Source: Cephalopachus bancanus (Eukaryota; Chordata; Mammalia; Primates; Tarsiidae). From it: 64,000 nt of DNA. The position numbers and the translations under genes are program-made. Under the pieces are notes generated by a model. The model was not told the origin of the DNA, did no database searches, and saw nothing but the letters and a program-made list of their open reading frames with translations. The stretch spans positions 4,526,001-4,590,000 of the forward strand of contig JAPVLO010000059.1 in assembly GCA_027257055.1 (NCBI GenBank), in the 5' to 3' direction. Each line of letters opens with the position of its first letter. Positions within the stretch are counted from its first letter, which is position 1. Shown here one piece after another: positions 44,096 to 54,115 of this stretch.

Positions 44096-44352
44096 GGCCA
44101 GGTAAAGTGGCTCATGCCCAGCAGTTTGGGAAGCCAAGGTAGGAGGATCACTTGAGGCCAGGATTTGAGACCAGGCAGGACAATATAGTGAGATCCTATA
44201 TCCACCAAAAATTTTTTTTAAAAAATTAACTGGGTGTGGTGTGGCATGTGCCTGTAATCCCAGCTACTCAGGAGGCTGAGCTATGATCACACCACTGCAC
44301 TCCAGCCTGGGAGGCAGAGTAAGATTCTGTCTCAAAAATAAATAAATAAAAA
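44096..44352 (+). mobile_element. Alu SINE, AluJ-like, with internal deletions
   Basis: 'ggccaggtaaagtggctcat', 'aggaggatcacttgaggcca', 'ggcatgtgcctgtaatccca' and 'cactgcactccagcctggga' are present. It is shortened: the first arm lacks part of 'gtaatcccagcac' and the second lacks a middle piece. The tail is (AAAT)n-like. Confidence 0.85.
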
Positions 44353-45715
44353 TTTTCTGGGGAATTAAGCATTATAATTACATTTGGTTGAGTCACAAAA
44401 TATACTGTACCCATGCTGTATGTCAGTAAAAGACAGTTTACCTGAACACTAGGAATCATTGCCACAAATTAACACATGCACATTAAATCTTATAAATGCA
44501 ACTTGAATATATAGAAGGGCTTTTTAAATAAAATATGAAGACAGTCTGCTTAGTTATTTAAAATACAGTGTATAGCATTTGAAATATTATCAGATTATGC
44601 AAATTCACATTTACCTCTTGCTTGTAGACAAGAAAGCAATAGAAAGTAATATGTGGTATAACACTTTAATTCATATGATTATAAATATAAATCCAGTAGA
44701 GAGTGTTAGGAGAATTTCTTGAAAATTCTAGAAAGCTTCAGGTTCAGGTACCTACATGATAGTTGTTTTTATTATGTTTTGTTTTAAAATATGAAGCCAG
44801 ACCTTTTAATGCAAACTCAGAATGTTCCATATCATTTGCTTGCTACATGGTCTGATGGATCAAAGCACTTTGCCCTTTTCTGAAAGTGGCATTACATTAG
44901 ATACTGTCACACAAACAGGAAGACTTTACTGTGATTTTTCTACTACTCATCTATGTCAAAGCCAAACCTTTAAAAAGTGACAGAATTGGGACAGAGCAAT
45001 GACATGATCTTTATCTTTTACACCAGATTTACAGGGAATCAGACCAATTAGCTCAAGAGTATATTGGTCCTTCATCATCTGCTCATTTTGATTATCTAAC
45101 ACCTGTCAAGTAGTTTGATTGATTTTTTGGGGTTGAATTAGTAGATATTTTGGAGAGAGTCAAAGAATCAAAAAGTCTTGAAAATTTAGTGCGCATATCC
45201 CAAATGATACTATTTTTCTAATCTCCGAGCGGCACAAACGCAGATTCCAGAAATGTTAATGGTTCATTCTAGAAATGCTAATTATCCCTGCCAACTCTAG
45301 ACAGGCAGAGATAATTAAAAAACTAGTAAAGTACACAGTATAGACCATCCAAACCAGCATTTTAACTTTGGGTTGTTTCACAACTTCTTGGTGGTAGGGC
45401 AATTTTCTCCTGTAGCAACAGTCATAGAAAATCTGCATGCCGGAACGGATGTATTTGCATTTTCCTTCTGTTTGCAAATATCTCCATTTTATTCTCCTCT
45501 CATTCAATACACCCACTACATTGAAGACTAGACAGATAAAACAACCAAGAGGAGTTGTATTACTAGCTCATCACCAGCCAAGATGGGATCAGATCTGCTA
45601 GGGTTCACCATAGAATCTCACATGCTGTTATATTAAACACTTACTTGTTGGATGAAAAAAAAGATCGCATGCCAAATGTTCTGGCAATAATGCAAATGAG
45701 TCCCAGGGTATTTGA
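44353..45715. other. unique AT-rich non-coding stretch
   Basis: About 1.3 kb without a named repeat or credible exon. Confidence 0.4.
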
Positions 45716-45719
45716 CATG

Positions 45720-46530
45720 TATTATACAACTGAATACCCTAGTGATATCTCTAGCCTCCCTCACCTTCCACATGCAGTTCAGCATTCTTATTGGTCCTAT
45801 CTCCATATTTTCTGCTGAGTCTCGCAGCTTCTCAGTATTTTCAAACCAGCATCATTCCATCATCTCTCATTTGATCACTGCATCCGATTACTACTTGGTC
45901 TCCTTACATGCACACTTGGCCCAGTTTTCATAAAACAGCCAAAGTGATCATCTTAGGCATCCATGAAATCTTACTTCCACCCTGCTTACTTCCACTAATG
46001 GTGTCCTGTGGCAGGGAGAATAAAATCCAAACTCATCATCATGGACAACTTGACACTGTAAGATTGGGATCCTGCTCACCTTTCTGACTTCATTTCTCAC
46101 TACTGTCCTCCCTGTACCATGTGTTCCTACAATATCTCCCACTAATTTTCTCCTTGCTATTCCCTATACCTGGAAACTTATCTCCTATCTAAACAATGTT
46201 TAGATAACCTACAATGTTTAGTTCTTAGGCCAAATGTCACATCTTCAAGTGATTTTTTTCTTGTTCACTCCAGCTAAAGAAATTGCTCCTCTACTTGTTG
46301 ACACTCTATCCTTTTTTCTTCGCACTTTTTCATAGCACTTACTATCATCTGCAGCGGTCTTCTTTCGTTAGTGACATCCATGTGTCTGTCTTTTCTCACC
46401 AGAATGAAAGCACCATAGAATGAGAACAATATCTATCTTGTTCACATCTGTCACATTCCCAGCACTTGGCATAGTGTCTGACTCAGCTGGTTCACAATAC
46501 ATGATGGCTTGGTGAATAAATCCACCCATT
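45720..46530 (+). repeat. L2 LINE, long 3' portion
   Basis: Ordered landmarks: 'cactgcatccgattactact', 'cagccaaagtgatcatctta', 'taaaatccaaactcatcatc', 'cttgctattccctatacctg', 'catcttcaagtgattttttt', 'cacattcccagcacttggca'. It includes the short perfect palindrome at 46187-46207. Confidence 0.8.
46187..46207. repeat. perfect 10-bp palindrome, 1-base centre
   Basis: 'tatctaaaca' a 'tgtttagata', followed by a near repeat 'acaatgtttag' 7 bases later. It sits within L2. Confidence 0.9.
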
Positions 46531-47395
46531 TAAATGTTTGAGAGCATACTATGAACCAGGAATTTTTTTTCTGAGGGCATATAGGCTAAACAACTTCTAC
46601 CCTTATTGGGTTCCCACACTCTTATCTTTCAACTCAAAGAGAAACAACCAGAGAACATGCTGTTTTTTGAACAAGTCCAAAGGATAAAATCCAGGCTCTT
46701 TCTCTTCTTTAGCACAGTGGAGTTCCTAGAATACCAGTTGGAGAATGCAAGACATTTCCTAGCTGAGTAACTGTTTCTTAATTATTCTTATCCACGTGTA
46801 GACATGAGGCTAAGGTGGGTTTAGTGAGTTGAGTCAGTTTTGGCAGCAGATTTGGAAACTCCAGTCCTTCAAGGTTAAGGAGATGACACATTCCAGTCCT
46901 ACATTTCTGAACAACAGAGTACAGCCTACATTCTCAAGAGAGAAAAGCATATTGCCAGCCGCATTAGGCGTCTTGCTCTCTGCAGGCAGTTGCACGGCTA
47001 TGCGTGGATATCACATCTCCTTCCCAGAGCCCGTGGGAGGCCTCCTTGAGCATGAGAAGTGCAAATACAGAGGGACACATTTGTTTTATAGGAGCTGGCT
47101 GTGGGGTTCAGATTTGGAGTGAGGCTCAGAGTATTTGCTTTAAAATGCTGCAGGTAAAGGCATGGACTATGATTGCAGATGTTTTTGTTGAGGGAAAGGA
47201 ATCAGAAGGCCTTCCAAACACAAGGACTCCTTCGCAAGTCAGAGTTCATGGTGATGCCATCTAGATTCAGATGCCAATCCCTTTCATGAGCTGAGTCCTT
47301 CAAAGGCTTCGGCTTGTGGTAGAGATAAAGAGCCAAATTGTGAGTGGACTTCAGCTGGAGTCTGCACGGTATAGTCCCTGCCTGCCTTTCCAGCA
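46531..47395. other. unique non-coding stretch
   Basis: The 97-codon frame 46829-47122 and overlapping frame 47004-47264 show no recognisable domain. No named repeat. Confidence 0.4.
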
Positions 47396-47399
47396 CCAT

Positions 47400-47845
47400 C
47401 TGCTATCACACACCTTCTGGACCCTGCTCTGGCCATACAGGCCTTTCAGCATCTCATACTTTTAGACCCTCTCCTGGCCCATGGCCTTTTCACATGCTGT
47501 TTCCTCTGTCCTAAATGTCCCTCACTCTTTCCCTACTTCACTGGTGACCACCTACTCACCCTTTACGCATAAAACTCTAACATCAGTTAAGGGAAACTAT
47601 CTCAGGCCCCTGAGTCTATATGAGATTCTCCCATAGAGCTCTGTTTTACTTTCCTTCAGAATTTTAATATCAATTTATAACCATAAACTCAGTGGTGTGA
47701 CCTTTAAATTAGCTTTGGTCTCCCTCAATGGTCTGTATAGTTTGTGGCACAGAGACTTTTTCAGCATTTGATTACTATTATAACCTTAGTGCCAAGCACA
47801 GTGCCCATCCTCAGTAGTATCTGTTACATATAATTGATGGGGTAA
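47400..47845 (+). repeat. L2 LINE 3' portion
   Basis: The text 'ggccttttcacatgctgttt', 'cctctgtcctaaatgtccct', 'catagagctctgttttactt' and 'tagtgccaagcacagtgccc' is in L2 order. Confidence 0.75.
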
Positions 47846-47929
47846 TCTACAAATAAGGACAATGTGTTCCTGTAAAAATGCAGCCATAGCCAAAAAAGTC
47901 TCATTTTACTATTATACTAAATGGCTGTG

Positions 47930-48320
47930 GTAGTCATTGTCATTTGGTCGTTATCAAAACATTCCAGTCCTCTGTTTTCTATGAACATGATAGGATTTGA
48001 CTTCCTATAGCCTTGGGATTGGGTGGGGTTATGCGAATACTGCTGGTCAATAAGTTGTTAGCAAAAGTACTGTGTGTCCCTTCCAGGCTAGAATCTTTAT
48101 TTTCTGGTACAAGACTCTTCTGAGCTCTCTTTTGCTCTGGCACAGTGGAAGCATCAACTGAAATGGGGGCTGCATCATCAGCCTGAACATTGTCAACCTA
48201 TGGAGGAAACATAGCACAAGCAAAAAATCAACTCATCTTTTTTAAGCCCCTGAGGTTTTGAAATGTTACCACAGCACGATGGAGCTTATCCTGACTGATA
48301 GAAGAGCCGAATCCAAACTT
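47930..48320 (+). mobile_element. MaLR-like LTR fossil (family tentative)
   Basis: The text 'ttttgctctggcacagtgga', 'gaaatgggggctgcatcatc', 'taagcccctgaggttttgaa' and the end 'gcttatcctgactgatag' matches the 3' two-thirds of the LTR-like repeat also present at 5225, 57940 and 63555. Confidence 0.5.
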
Positions 48321-48339
48321 CCTTGCTCAAAAAGTAACC

Positions 48340-48600
48340 ACAGCAACAATAATAAACATTTGTTGAAAAGGTACCACGTGTTGGGTGTAGTTCTATAGGC
48401 TTTATAGGAATTATTTTATTTCAATCTCACAAGAATGGTATAAGGGGATATTATTATTAATTTCAGTATACAGATGGAGAAGTTAGGCCCAGGGAGGTCA
48501 GGCAAATTGTGCAAAGTCATCTTATTTGTAAGAAATGGTGCCTGATTCTGTCTCACTTCCAAGCCCGCATGCTGTTAATCACTGATCTAGCCATATTGTC
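48340..48600 (-). repeat. MIR SINE, antisense
   Basis: The text 'taataaacatttgttgaaaa', 'ggaattattttatttcaatc', 'gatggagaagttaggcccag' and 'gtgcaaagtcatcttatttg' is reverse MIR over nearly its full length. Confidence 0.75.
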
Positions 48601-49179
48601 TATCATACATGTTAGATTGTTAAAAAAAAAAAGTGAAAAAAAGTAAAAATAGACATTCAGATCTCTGTGTGTGGGGAGATGGCATAACATGCTTCTGCTC
48701 TAGAATGGCTGTGATCTTAGGCTACTAGGACACTTCTGCAAGAGTTTGTTGTTGGTAAGAAAGCCAGAGGGGCTCCTAACTGCACATGTCTCATGACACT
48801 GTTCACCCCAGGGTAATTTAGCCAGAATGTAACCAGGTGCATGCTTTCTAGAGTAATTTACTTTACCTTGGAGGATAATTTGTCCTCCAGACAAAGGTAG
48901 GAAACTTGGAAAATTGAAGTTCAGCATGCTCCAAGTTTGGGTGGGTAAGCACATTGATTCAGAGGCCACCACATCACTCCAACCTAAGGGACTCAGCAAA
49001 CACTTTCTTTGGTCTGCTGTGAAGCTTCTAGAAACAGACTTAACTTTCAGACTATTCTGCTGGTTACAACACTGTCAGCATCTTCTTTGACAGAGATAAC
49101 GTCTCAGCTTAGATTCAACAGAAAAGCCAAACAAAGCATTACTTATTTTTTACTTAACAATATCTAAATATTTTGTATG

Positions 49180-49420
49180 ACAATAATTATTATTAGTCTT
49201 ACTATGTGCCAGGCACCATTCTAAGAGTTTTATGCATATTATTTTCTTTAGTTTATTTAATGTTCATATCAACCTTGTGAAGTAGGTACTACTTTTAATT
49301 CCCATTTTGCAAATGAGGAAAGTGAGGTGGGGGAATTTAAGTACTTGCTCAGGGTTACACAGCCACTAAGTGGCAGATCTGGATGATGACTCCCAGTACA
49401 GCTTCAAAACACAATGCTAA
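49180..49420 (-). repeat. MIR SINE, antisense, near full length
   Basis: The text 'actatgtgccaggcaccatt', 'aaccttgtgaagtaggtact', 'ttttgcaaatgaggaaagtg' and 'cagccactaagtggcagatc' is in reverse MIR order. Confidence 0.85.
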
Positions 49421-49529
49421 CAACAACAATGGCAGCAACTAATAATGATAATAACAACACAATAATAGAAAGTACTCAACAAGTATTAGCTCTGAGGTGC
49501 TGGAAACTCTAATATATTATAGTGCTTAT

Positions 49530-49640
49530 AAAAACTGATTGGGGTTGGCACTGTCATTGCCTCACAGTTGAGGAAACTGAGGTTTGGAGAGGTAAAAGTG
49601 TCTTGTCCAAAGTTACAAAACTAGTAAGTGGCAGTACCTG

Positions 49641-49676
<36 letters not shown>

Positions 49677-50005
49677 TGAGTTGGAGTCTCACTCTGTTGC
49701 CCAGACTGGAGTGCAGTGGCCACTCCCGGCCACCGCAGCCTCGACCTGCTGGGCTCTGGAGATTCTTCTGCCTCAGCCTTCCAAGTAGCTGGAACTACAG
49801 GTGCGTGCTACTACGCCTGGCTAATTTTTCGATTTATTGTAGAGATGAGGTCTCACCAAGTTGCCCAGGCGGGTCTCGAACCCGCGGGCTCAGGCAATCC
49901 ACTCACCTTAGCCTCCCCAAGCAAGGGATTACAGGCTGAGCCACCGAGCCCGGCTAGTACCTGTATTTAAATTGATGAGGTCTGGCTCTAAGATGCCCAC
50001 TCTGG
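49530..50005 (-). repeat. MIR SINE, antisense, split by an Alu
   Basis: The left half 49530-49644 ('cagttgaggaaactgaggtt', 'ttgtccaaagttacaaaact') and right half 49968-50005 ('ttaaattgatgaggtctggc') are one MIR. The Alu at 49645-49955 with its 12-base duplication separates them. Confidence 0.75.
49645..49955 (-). mobile_element. Alu SINE, variant set B, with (GATT)n tail and perfect target-site duplication
   Basis: Antisense dimer. Its A-tail has become (GATT)8 at 49645-49676. The duplication 'agtacctgtatt' at 49633-49644 and 49956-49967 is exact. It shares with the 31027 copy 'gagttggagtctcac', the '(c/g)ctcccggccac' block, 'tttattgtagagatgaggtc' and 'gggattacaggctgagccac'. It keeps a good pol III B-box-like 'gggttcgagacccg' on the minus strand (49870-49885 region). 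The best-preserved Alu here. Confidence 0.9.
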
Positions 50006-50060
50006 CCTGTGTTGAACAAGGATTCCACAGAGTTGGGGAGAGGGGCTTCTTCCCACTCTC

Positions 50061-50100
50061 TATGGAAGGTGGCATTGCTGACCTTCCATAGGCATTGCTG
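50061..50100. repeat. hairpin with duplicated loop (arm, loop, arm', loop)
   Basis: 'tatggaaggt' (50061-50070), 'ggcattgctg' (50071-50080), then the exact complement of the first arm (50081-50090), then 'ggcattgctg' again (50091-50100). Four 10-base blocks with no mismatch. Confidence 0.95.
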
Positions 50101-50559
50101 AGGCAAGGCCCGCAGGCACTTCCAGGCTTCTGCAGTTTTGGAGGTCCCTGCAGGTGGGATTCTGAAAGGGAACCAGCACCATCATGAAGGACAGCGGCAG
50201 CGGCATAGGGTGAAGGACCACCCTTAAGTGGCTTCCTAAACAAAGACAGTCTAGATGAACATCTCAGAACTACCTGGGGGAGACTCAGGGGTTGGCTGAG
50301 ATCTCATGTCACAAAGGTGGGGGCTGGCACCAGAAAATGTGAGTTGCTACAATGCTTTCATAGACTTGCCTGCCTTTGAGTATATCAACTCCTGTCTTCC
50401 CTACACTGAGGAAAATCTAAGGTAAACAGCTTCTTTTCTGATTAGGGTGATGGTGTCTACAACTCTGACCAAAAAATTAGTCGCCAATAGTTTCCATAAT
50501 TGGTAGAGCAGGCTGCCCAGTCTAGGCATAGTCAAACATGAACAGATTTATCCAGCACG

Positions 50560-50780
50560 GGGTTTCTTAACCTCAGCACTACTGACATTTGAGGCCGGGT
50601 AATTCTTTGTTATGGGGACCGTCCTGTGCCCTGTGGGATGTTTGCAGCATCCTGGCTTCTGAGCACTACTGGATGCCAGTAGCAAAATCCCTCGATCCCC
50701 AGCTGAACCCCAAACTGAAAAATGTCTGGGAGAGGAGGGTGGTGGTGTCAAAATTGCCTCAAGCTGAGAATCACTGATCA
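50560..50780 (-). mobile_element. MER20 hAT-Charlie fossil, antisense
   Basis: The text 'cctcagcactactgacattt', 'gggtaattctttgttatggg', 'gatgccagtagcaaaatccc' and 'ttgcctcaagctgagaatca' is reverse MER20, near full length. Confidence 0.85.
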
Positions 50781-50784
50781 AGCA

Positions 50785-51010
50785 GCTAATTTTATTCATT
50801 TGTGGAGGACTTAAAATAGTGCTAGGCTTTGGGGCTGCAAGCCAGAGGTGGCGGGGGCCATCAGAAAGCTCACAGTTTTAAGAGAAAGGAGACAGATGTT
50901 AACCACACAATTCTGTGAATAATTCCTTGTGGTAAGTGCTACAAAGGAAAAATACAGTGCTGTCAGCTGGGATAAAAAACATTTTTGGACCCAGCTGCCA
51001 GGAGGCAATT
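50785..51010. repeat. old high-copy mammalian repeat, family not assigned
   Basis: The text 'aagctcacagttttaagaga', 'aggagacagatgttaaccac' and 'ggtaagtgctacaaaggaaa' matches the head of the repeat described at 12866. Confidence 0.45.
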
Positions 51011-52338
51011 CATATTGACTAGATTTTTATCAAGAGAAGATGTTATAGGTCTCCAATGAATGCCAGTAGATTCTGCTGAACTGAGTGTGACCAGGCTCTA
51101 AATCACCTTAAACTCTAAAGCTTTTCCAGTTCAAGGGACCCTGACGCCAATCGTAAGGTTGGCAGGCAGGGGTAGGAAAATGAACTCAATGTAGGTAGCC
51201 TTCTTTTTGCACAAGAGTGGGTGTGGGGCTCATCCCTGCCATCTGAATATACATGAACTAGACTCTACTATGCCTTTGATCTTTCAAGTGGCTGTCAGAA
51301 GGCCTCCACAGGCCTGGGGATAATGTACTCGGATGTTTATCAGGCCAAACAGAAAAAACATCCACTGAGACTGAGGCAAGGGGAAACATATCCCTCTAAA
51401 AATAAACCTGATTTTAATTTCAAACTGGGTCAGTTTGGCTTGGGAATTATCGGGGTGTGTGTCTGAGCCGCTCAGGAGATGAAGTGGAACCCATGCTAAT
51501 TTAATTTGCATACGCCGCTTAAAATGCACGAAGCCTGCTGCTCTGAGCCTGGCAGCTCACTCAGCCTGGCAGCTCTCGCATGCAGGCACCTTGCTGGCTT
51601 CTTTTCCTGCCTCTGCAGATTTTAACAGGCATGGAGGTAGCCACTGTTTCAGAGAGGTGTAGAATTCACTAAGAAGCTTTGGAAAGCCTTTGCCATGGGG
51701 TTGTGTATCCAAGATAGGTAGGGTAGAGGAAAGGCACTGGATGGAAAATGTCACAGTTCAGATGGCCTCATGTGGGCACTGCAGTGTCCAAGGGAACTGT
51801 GCCTGTGGCTTGCTGGTGTTGTGAGATGGGTGCCAACTGTTTCCCAACGTGCACTTAGCCTTGATGCCTGTGTGCTCAGGATGGATGCTAGGAGCTCCCA
51901 TGGAACAGGGACAGAATAGAAACAGGGTTTGAGGTTCCCCTTCGCTGCACCTGCTGCACCTTAATTCACCACACACTCTTTGGAGATGACTGTCTTTCCT
52001 GAATCCTTCCTTCTTGATAGTTTTCTCATCCACAAGTCTATGGGATTATCTCAGTCACTTTCACTGTCCCTGCCTCCCCTCTCCCTAAGAGGGGCTCTCA
52101 CCTGGTAATGCAGAAATTTCCAGATTTGGGGATTTCATGGACCAAGAATTAATAATTTTAAAACAAATCAATTAGGCAAAGTCATAAATTTTATTTTGTC
52201 TGTTAAGGACATTAAAAACTTCCTACTGTTTACTATGATACTGTGAACAACATTTCATCAAAAAAAGGCATTTTAGTGCCAAAAAAGTAGAAAAGCAGTA
52301 GTCTTGAAATATTAAGGAATCCTCAAGAAGGTATAATT
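51011..52338. other. unique non-coding stretch with octamer-like motif and short direct repeat
   Basis: No named repeat. An octamer-type 'atttgcat' lies at about 51504-51511. A 15-base unit 'agcctggcagctc(a/t)c' is repeated near 51546-51575. The segment 51803-51841 recurs downstream at 53224. No credible exon: the 91-codon minus frame 51758-52033 has no recognisable domain. Confidence 0.4.
51803..51841 (+). repeat. 38-39 bp direct repeat, upstream copy
   Basis: 'gtggcttgctggtgttgtga' continuing through 'gccaactgtt' recurs at 53224-53261 with a single-base indel ('atgggtgcc' against 'atggtgcc'). Confidence 0.9.
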
Positions 52339-52339
52339 G

Positions 52340-52609
52340 AACCATTACAATTCTTATATACATGGTGTCATGCATCTCTCTCTCTCTCTCTCACACAGAC
52401 ACACATATACAAAGACCATTTAGTGTCCTCATTTCAGTGTAAACTGCCAAGAACTATCACCAGTCCAAGGGCCCATACATGGGAATCAGCATCCTAACTC
52501 ATTTCCCTTCCTTGAATTTCTCTCTTCCTCTCCCTGAAACCTCAAAAGATACCATCCTAAAAGGCAAATCTTATCATACCTCTCCACTGCTGAAAACCTT
52601 CTAACAGCC
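52340..52609 (+). repeat. left arm of inverted duplication (source copy)
   Basis: Reverse complement of 53262-53562 with about 95 percent identity outside a microsatellite. It contains (TC)9 at 52375-52392 and part of an L2. The L2 continues through the boundary at 52609, so this arm is the original. Confidence 0.95.
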
Positions 52610-52645
52610 CTCAACTATCCTCAGGATAAGCTGAAACACACTTGG
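52500..52645 (+). repeat. L2 LINE fragment
   Basis: The text 'aaatcttatcatacctctcc', 'gctgaaaaccttctaacagc' and 'caactatcctcaggataagc' is in L2 order and crosses 52609 without a break. Confidence 0.6.
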
Positions 52646-52649
52646 GAAC

Positions 52650-52745
52650 ATAGAGAGGACACTAAGTGACTTACTTGAGTCTCATAGCTAATTCTTGACA
52701 AAGTCTAGGTTGAACTCCAGGCGTGTCTGACTGCAGAGACACTGC
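52650..52745 (-). repeat. MIR SINE fragment, antisense
   Basis: The text 'gacactaagtgacttacttg', 'agtctcatagctaattcttg' and 'actccaggcgtgtctgactg' is reverse MIR. Confidence 0.6.
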
Positions 52746-52914
52746 TGTGTGCCAGTGAACTCCATGCTCCCTAGGTGACCTGGCCAGCCTGCCTGCTTGT
52801 GGGAAATTCCATTTGTCTGCCTTTATTCTCTTCTCATCTCTGTGGTTAACCAGCCTCGGAATTCCCAGTATTCTTCTAAAAACCCAACCTGGACTTCTCT
52901 CTCTTGCTTCCTTT

Positions 52915-53125
52915 ATTCAACATTTAAAGTCTAATAGAACTGTCTGCAGTGATGGAAAGTTTACATCAGCACTGTCCAAGATGGTAGCCAACAGCCCCAT
53001 ATGAATTCTGAGCACCTGAAATGTGGCTAGTATGATAGAGGAATTTTTACTTTAAGTAAATTTTAATTAAAGTTAAATAGTAACATGCAACCAAAGGTTA
53101 CAATATTGGACAGCACAGGTCTAGA
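52915..53125 (+). mobile_element. hAT-type fossil ('tagccac' family)
   Basis: The text 'ctaatagaactgtctgcagt', 'cactgtccaagatggtagcc', 'cctgaaatgtggctagtatg' and the end 'caatattggacagcacag' is a copy of the family at 32418. Confidence 0.65.
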
Positions 53126-53223
53126 CCTTTCTCTGTGAGTCTCATTCTTAACAATAACCTTCAGCCCAGATGTATTATCCTATAAATGTTAAAGGAAAAG
53201 CACAGTTTAGCAGAGCCAGACCC

Positions 53224-53472
53224 TGGTGGCTTGCTGGTGTTGTGAGATGGTGCCAACTGTTGGCTGTTAGAGGGTTTTCAGCAGTGAAGAGGTATGATAA
53301 GATTTGCCTTTTAGGATGGTATCTTTTGACGTTTCAGGGAGAGGAAGAGAGAAATTCAAGGAAGGGAACTGAGTTAGGATGCTGATTCCCATGTATGGGG
53401 CCTTGGACTGGTGATAGTTCTTGGCAGTTTACACTGAAATGAGGAAAGCAAATGGTCTTTGTATATGTGTGT

Positions 53473-53528
<56 letters not shown>

Positions 53529-53562
53529 TGCATGACACTATTATATAAGAATTGTAACGGTT
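53224..53562. repeat. composite derived block: direct copy plus inverted copy
   Basis: Bases 53224-53261 copy 51803-51841 in direct orientation. They join without a gap to 53262-53562, an inverted copy of 52340-52609. The dinucleotide run in the copy is (GA)26 (53475-53526), against 9 units in the source. The junctions abut a MIR at 53563. No transposon ends or poly-A are present, so this is a rearrangement rather than an insertion element. Confidence 0.95.
53475..53526 (+). repeat. (GA)26 microsatellite
   Basis: Uninterrupted GA dinucleotides. It is the expanded counterpart of the (TC)9 run at 52375-52392. Confidence 0.98.
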
Positions 53563-53780
53563 TTGAGTTTGAACCGTGGCTCTTGCACTAATTAGCTCTG
53601 TGATCTTGAACAGTTTACTAACAACTGCCTCAGTTTCCTCCACCATTAAAACAAGAATGATAATAGTACTTACCTCATAGGGTTGTATGATGAGTCAATG
53701 AGTTAAAATGTACAAAATGCCTAGACACTGCCTCACATATAGGAAGCACTGGTATGTTTGCTATTATTCTTATTTAGGTA
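53563..53780 (+). repeat. MIR SINE, near full length
   Basis: The text 'gagtttgaaccgtggctctt', 'attagctctgtgatcttgaa', 'ctgcctcagtttcctccacc', 'agtacttacctcatagggtt' and 'ataggaagcactggtatgtt' follows MIR end to end. Confidence 0.85.
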
Positions 53781-53914
53781 GTTCACACTATGTGGAAGCC
53801 CATAGTAAGGTTTGGACTAACTACTAAAGAAAATACACTACCCATGCTCCTAAAGCAATGCATTAGAGGAGTCATCCTTGCAAAGACAGACTATCCAAAT
53901 TATGGCAGCAGTGG

Positions 53915-54115
53915 TGAAAATAAACATTTACTGAGGCATTCTCCAGCATCTCACTTGACACTCACTGCCCTGCAAGCTGTTATTATCACCACCCCCATTT
54001 CAAAAACAGGGTAACTGAGGCATAGATCCATAAGTAGTTTGCCCAAGGTCACATTGCTAGAACCTTCCAGAGTCTGGATTCAAACACTAGTCTCTTAACA
54101 TGGTACCAAAACTGC
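53915..54115 (-). repeat. MIR SINE, antisense
   Basis: The text 'cacccccatttcaaaaacag', 'ggtaactgaggcatagatcc' and 'tttgcccaaggtcacattgc' is reverse MIR. Confidence 0.8.

Noticed and set aside
51500..51515. Octamer-like 'atttgcat' as a regulatory site
   Set aside because: An 8-base motif is expected about once per window by chance and no promoter context is present.
53374..53646. Serine/leucine repeat frame
   Set aside because: Produced by the (GA)26 microsatellite.
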